From: Acidihalobacter yilgarnensis
Lineage (GTDB): Bacteria > Pseudomonadota > Gammaproteobacteria > DSM-5130 > Acidihalobacteraceae
Length of the DNA: 64,000 nt
Direction: 5' to 3'
Assembly (NCBI RefSeq): GCF_001753245.1
Contig: NZ_CP017415.1
Location: 2,074,501-2,138,500 of the forward strand
Under the pieces are notes generated by a model. It was not told where the DNA came from. It searched no databases and saw only the letters and a list, made by a program, of their open reading frames with translations. Every line of letters starts with the position of its first letter. The stretch's first letter is position 1. Positions 60,921-64,000 of the stretch are shown piece by piece. The position numbers and the translations under genes are program-made.

Positions 60921-61112
60921 ATGCACATCTTCATATTGCGGTATAAGGACGGCCCGGTTTCGCTCGAACGCGTGGTCGAAGCAACCGGGCGAGGACGACG
61001 CGACCCCGCAGAGCTTCTTGCCGATCTGTTGCGAGAAGCTGGTAGGCAGAGATGCGTGTTGAGTTGCGGAATTCCGCGTGGCCAGATCACCGCCATTCAG
61101 CGCCTCAACTGA
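60921..61112 (+). CDS. Small hypothetical protein
   Basis: 63 residues, MHIFILRYKDGPVSLERVVE, with GRGRRDPAELLADLLREAGR. SD GGAGCAGGA. No family recognised. Ends directly before the AP2-like gene (TGAGTG). Confidence 0.5.
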   Translation: MHIFILRYKDGPVSLERVVEATGRGRRDPAELLADLLREAGRQRCVLSCGIPRGQITAIQRLN

Positions 61113-61613
61113 GTGGAAGACGGCATTCGGATGCGAGCAATCGATCCTGCATTGCGCTACATAACTGAGGCGCACACAACTCGCAATGGCAGCTATTTCT
61201 TGGTGCGGGTTCCAGGGAAGCCTCAAAAGACGTTTGCTTATAAGTGCAAACAAGGGCGACTGGTCGCATTGGAATCTGCCAAGACGTACCGAAACAGTTT
61301 GTTCCATGATGGCAAGGCGCCGCCACAGAAGACGAAGTACGAAGCATCGGCCTCTAACACGAGCGGTTACATAGGGTTGCATCGCGCGCTGCGCTTCAAA
61401 CGCGGCGCGTGGCAAGTGTACTGGGTCGCAGTGTTTCCACCGTCCACGGGCCAGCCGTACAACAAGGCGTTTATGGTGGGTAGCAGGACAGAGTGTGAAG
61501 CGTTCAAGCTTGCCGCTGCAGCGCGCTACGAGCGCTGCGGCGATCTGGTGCAGGTATCGCGAAACCCGAACGCCCCGTGTAGTCCTGGCGTGCCAGTTGA
61601 AAAGAGGTTTTGA
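61113..61613 (+). CDS. AP2-like DNA-binding domain protein
   Basis: 166 residues from GTG 61113 (ATG 61131 is an alternative). Middle and C-terminal part: NTSGYIGLHRALRFKRGAWQ, VYWVAVFPPSTGQPYNKAFM, ECEAFKLAAAARYERCGDLV, the spacing of the AP2/ERF-like domain found in phage proteins and homing endonucleases (N-T-S-G start, W, then E-A-x-x-A-A-x-x-R). No nuclease domain is present, so a DNA-binding protein is likely. Confidence 0.65.
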   Translation: MEDGIRMRAIDPALRYITEAHTTRNGSYFLVRVPGKPQKTFAYKCKQGRLVALESAKTYRNSLFHDGKAPPQKTKYEASASNTSGYIGLHRALRFKRGAWQVYWVAVFPPSTGQPYNKAFMVGSRTECEAFKLAAAARYERCGDLVQVSRNPNAPCSPGVPVEKRF

Positions 61614-61683
61614 GCAAATGACTACTTGAAATGGTCTTTTTTTGGTACAGTAGTGACTATCGTAATATGACCATGGTGAGTAT

Positions 61684-61917
61684 ATGCAAGAGCAGGTATC
61701 GAAGTCGCAGTTCAAAGCGAAGGCCTTGGAGATGTTCCGCCAGGTAGAGTCCAGCGGTAAAGCGGTGGTGGTCACTGATCACGGCAAACCAACCATTGAA
61801 GTTCGCCCATATCGCGACACGACTCGGAGCCCGCTGGAGCAGCTGAAGGGCAGCGTCGTTGAGTATGTCGATCCTTTCGAGCCGGTGGGCGATGACGACT
61901 GGAATGCCCTCGCATGA
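61684..61917 (+). CDS. Phd/YefM-type antitoxin
   Basis: 77 residues: QEQVSKSQFKAKALEMFRQV and GKAVVVTDHGKPTIEVRPYR, the Phd/YefM DNA-binding N-domain, with an acidic C-terminus. Its stop overlaps the toxin start (ATGA). Upstream, TTGAAA and TACAGT with a GACTACT/AGTAGTG inverted repeat may be promoter and operator. Confidence 0.88.
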   Translation: MQEQVSKSQFKAKALEMFRQVESSGKAVVVTDHGKPTIEVRPYRDTTRSPLEQLKGSVVEYVDPFEPVGDDDWNALA

Positions 61918-62312
61918 TCGTACTGGATACGCATGCCTTGCTCTGGTGGGTGAGCGGCGATAAGCAGCTCTCCACGAAGGCGCAAAAGGCCATCGAAAAT
62001 GAGCAGAGGGGAAATGGCCAGGTAATCGTTTCCGCGATCACCGCTTGGGAGATTGCCATGCTCGCATCCAAGGGGCAGCTGGTGCTGTCGAAAGATGTTG
62101 ATGACTGGCTGGCGACCGTGGACGCTATCGAGGTCGTGGAGTTTGCCCCGGTGACTCAGGAGCTGGCCGTTCAGTCGGTACGCCTACCCGGCGACTTTCA
62201 TCCCGACCCGGCGGATCGGATGATCGTCGCATTGGCTCGACACCTATCGGCTTCGCTTGTGACAGCAGACTCAAAAATCCGCGCCTATCGTCACGTTAAG
62301 ACGATTTGGTAA
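61914..62312 (+). CDS. PIN-domain (VapC-type) toxin
   Basis: 132-residue PIN ribonuclease: first D in MIVLDTHALLWW, E in ITAWEIAMLASKGQLVL, D in HPDPADRMIVALARHL and final D in LVTADSKIRAY. All acidic residues are present. Paired with the Phd-type antitoxin, the usual partner of this VapC subgroup. Confidence 0.92.
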   Translation: MIVLDTHALLWWVSGDKQLSTKAQKAIENEQRGNGQVIVSAITAWEIAMLASKGQLVLSKDVDDWLATVDAIEVVEFAPVTQELAVQSVRLPGDFHPDPADRMIVALARHLSASLVTADSKIRAYRHVKTIW

Positions 62313-62339
62313 ACACAAGACATCATTGGAGACCGAACG

Positions 62340-62486
62340 ATGAATCTTGCAGAAGTCCTGACCACTCCAGCAGTGAAGAGCGGCGATGCCTGGTTTCGTC
62401 CTGTTGCATGGCGTGGCGCCAACTGCGCCTATGCGCTCAAGGACGGACGCACATATCGGGTGCCTATTGATCCGGCCGGCAAATAG
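62340..62486 (+). pseudogene. Small gene cut by IS630 family B copy 2
   Basis: From ATG 62340 (SD GGAG): MNLAEVLTTPAVKSGDAWFR, PVAWRGANCAYALKDGRTYR, VP, then the frame enters the IS end at 62467 and stops after IDPAGK. The native C-terminus is lost. Function unknown. Confidence 0.55.
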
Positions 62487-63043
62487 TATTACGCGGTATA
62501 CTTCACGCGCGGGTCCTGGAAATACGTTTTGACGCGCTCTGGCGAGCCCTCCAAGGTCTGCATGTATTCGGCGGTTGCGGCCTTCAGTTTGGCTTTGGTG
62601 CGCGCCGGCACTTTTGTATAAATCGCTTGTTTCAAATCCGCATTGAGCCGCTCCTCCGGGTTCAGTTCAGGACTGTAGCTGGGCAGGTAAAACAACTCGA
62701 TCTTGTCTGTGCGATCAGCAACCCAGGCCTTAACCACCTTGCTGTGGTGTACCCGCAGATTGTCGAGAATCAAAAACACTTTGCGTCCCGCGTCTTTGAT
62801 CAAAGCACCCAAAAATTCGATGAGCCTGTCCGCATTGAACGCCTCATCAATCATCATCCAGCGCGTCTTGCCCTGGTTGGTCACGGTGGCGATCATCGAC
62901 AGTTTCTGGCGCGTGCCGCCCACCGCAAAAGTCACAGGTGTTTTGCCAGCCGGCACGTAGCTACGGCCACGCACATCGGTATTGACCACCGCTGTTTCGT
63001 CACCCCAATGTACCTCGTCACCTTCTACCTTGACGCGCACCAA
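62467..63043 (-). mobile_element. IS630 family B, truncated copy 2
   Basis: Right end on the plus strand TTGATCCGGCCGGCAAATAG, next to TA 62465-62466, matches the end of copy 1. The other end is deleted; similarity to copy 1 stops near 63043. Confidence 0.8.
62489..63043 (-). pseudogene. IS630-family transposase fragment (family B)
   Basis: 184 residues, the C-terminal half of the transposase: EVHWGDETAVVNTDVRGRSY, FLILDNLRVHHSKVVKAWVA, SYSPELNPEERLNADLKQAI, ending FQDPRVKYTA. The N-terminal DNA-binding half is missing. It shows the native reading through the nonsense codon of copy 1 (AEYMQTLEG). Confidence 0.88.
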
Positions 63044-63263
63044 CTATCCCAATCGCATGACCTCCCATATGCTTACCAAGCCATTAAAGCTCCCATTCAC
63101 TCCGCACCACCCTATCTTGTTTCATGTTGTCTATCATTGCGCGATTTGTCGAGAGCATGACGTTTTGATCGCATGGTGGCATTCGCCGAGTTGCTCATAC
63201 CTCAGTATCGCAGTCATGTACTCGGGATGCGCGAGGACAATGTGTTCCCCGAGTAACTGGGTT

Positions 63264-64000
63264 TTATCTGTTTGAAGACATGGATAACAGTTCGGATAGT
63301 GTTGTACCCCGCTCATCTATGTATCTGATCAACATCATGAGCGCGAACAGCGCATTGGACGTACCGGGTATGTCTGAGAACGCATAATGACCGTGATCAT
63401 CAAAATAAAGGCTGGCGGCGTTTTTGTGTAACGCTCCCCATGCTTCGAAGGCACCTCCACCCACTGCTTCGGCGGTTTCGATATCCGATGGGCGAGGATG
63501 GCAAGCTGGATCGAACAAGATTTTGCGGTCAGGATACACTTCGGTTTGCTGACGTGCCAACAGCCAACCTAATGCTTCGGGCGACACGCTACTGCCTTGC
63601 TCATCGACTACAGCCAAGCATTCACCGCTGACATCAATGGCCGCTCCGAAATTGCAACCGTTATCCTTCACCACTCGAGCAAGACGTTTTAATTTATTGC
63701 GACCGAATGGATTAGGCCCACTGGTCTTAAATCCAGGATCTGACTCAAATCCCAGCGGCCAGACACGGATGCCATTGAGGTGCGAAAGGATTGCGTCTAC
63801 TTGTACGCCAATCTGACCGTTCCCCGCGTCGAGCGCCAGCTTCATCAGCGCGACTGACCTCACCCACTGGCGAAGGGATGCCGCATAATCTGACAGCATT
63901 GGAAGCCGGCACAGTGTCTGGGTGCATTCCGTACTGAGCAAATCCTCCATACGGGACCAGCGGGAGGCGGCTTCTGCGATGGGTGCGACCGGCATAGGCT
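63264..64000 (-). CDS. Phosphohexomutase-like protein lacking the metal loop, partial
   Basis: Runs off the right edge of the window. The visible 244 residues match domains II and III of the phosphomannomutase/phosphoglucomutase family: LMKLALDAGNGQIGVQVDAI, WPLGFESDPGFKTSGPNPFG, RLARVVKDNGCNFGAAIDVS, RKILFDPACHPRPSDIETAE. The usual Mg-binding DxDGDR is replaced (AAIDVSGECLAVVDE) and domain IV is absent, since the frame stops at 63264 after ERGTTLSELLSMSSNR. Catalysis is unlikely as read. Possibly a degenerate paralogue or a regulator. The 220 bp from 63044 to 63263 hold nothing I recognise. Confidence 0.6.
   Translation of the reverse strand, partial: PMPVAPIAEAASRWSRMEDLLSTECTQTLCRLPMLSDYAASLRQWVRSVALMKLALDAGNGQIGVQVDAILSHLNGIRVWPLGFESDPGFKTSGPNPFGRNKLKRLARVVKDNGCNFGAAIDVSGECLAVVDEQGSSVSPEALGWLLARQQTEVYPDRKILFDPACHPRPSDIETAEAVGGGAFEAWGALHKNAASLYFDDHGHYAFSDIPGTSNALFALMMLIRYIDERGTTLSELLSMSSNR

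Overview
The window reads as a gammaproteobacterial chromosome (about 60 % G+C, judged by eye) that passes into a large mobile region. Positions 1-12700 hold ordinary housekeeping genes in orders typical of Gammaproteobacteria: the iron-sulfur assembly operon iscR-iscS-iscU-iscA-hscB-hscA preceded by cysE and trmJ, then suhB divergent from trmJ, secF/secD/yajC, tgt, queA and a tRNA-Leu(CAA), followed by a degenerate EAL-domain gene. I cannot name a genus.

From about 12.8 kb the content is accessory. 12.8-16.0 kb holds a secreted HNH-type protein, a Dda-like SF1 helicase and a frame-disrupted partner; 16.2-19.5 kb one very large Upf1-like SF1 helicase; 19.7-22.3 kb a lipoprotein and an unrecognised secreted protein; 22.4-23.7 kb two toxin-antitoxin modules, the second enclosed by 21-bp inverted repeats.

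23.8-55.4 kb looks like an integrative conjugative element or integrated plasmid of the SXT/TOL-like class, mostly transcribed on the minus strand. It carries a MOBH relaxase (traI), a coupling protein (traD) and a DUF4400 membrane protein, but no mating-pair genes in view. It also has a large DNA-metabolism set: DNA methyltransferase, CobS-like AAA+ ATPase and CobT-like VWA protein, DUF3150 protein, WGR protein, YqaJ-type exonuclease, dNMP kinase, ribonucleotide reductase beta subunit (nrdB), an extra sliding clamp (dnaN), a lytic transglycosylase and many small proteins. Many of its genes sit behind individual hairpin-rich 5' leaders, several containing a segment complementary to the gene's own Shine-Dalgarno sequence. 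This looks like a shared layer of RNA-based control.

The element has been hit repeatedly by transposons: an IS607-type tnpA/tnpB element, an IscB/HEARO element, an IS200/IS605 tnpA/tnpB element, and two IS630 families with two copies each. Several interrupted genes can be rejoined in frame across the insertion. 57.5-64 kb is a decayed patchwork: methyltransferase fragment, small phage-like genes, a phd/vapC pair and a phosphohexomutase-like gene lacking its metal loop.

Nine single-base frame breaks in five accessory genes (15.3-41.1 kb) are all repaired by adding back one G or C at a G/C position, usually in a run. In addition there are three in-frame nonsense codons (36.5, 60.4 and 60.7 kb). 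No array, rRNA or second tRNA was seen.
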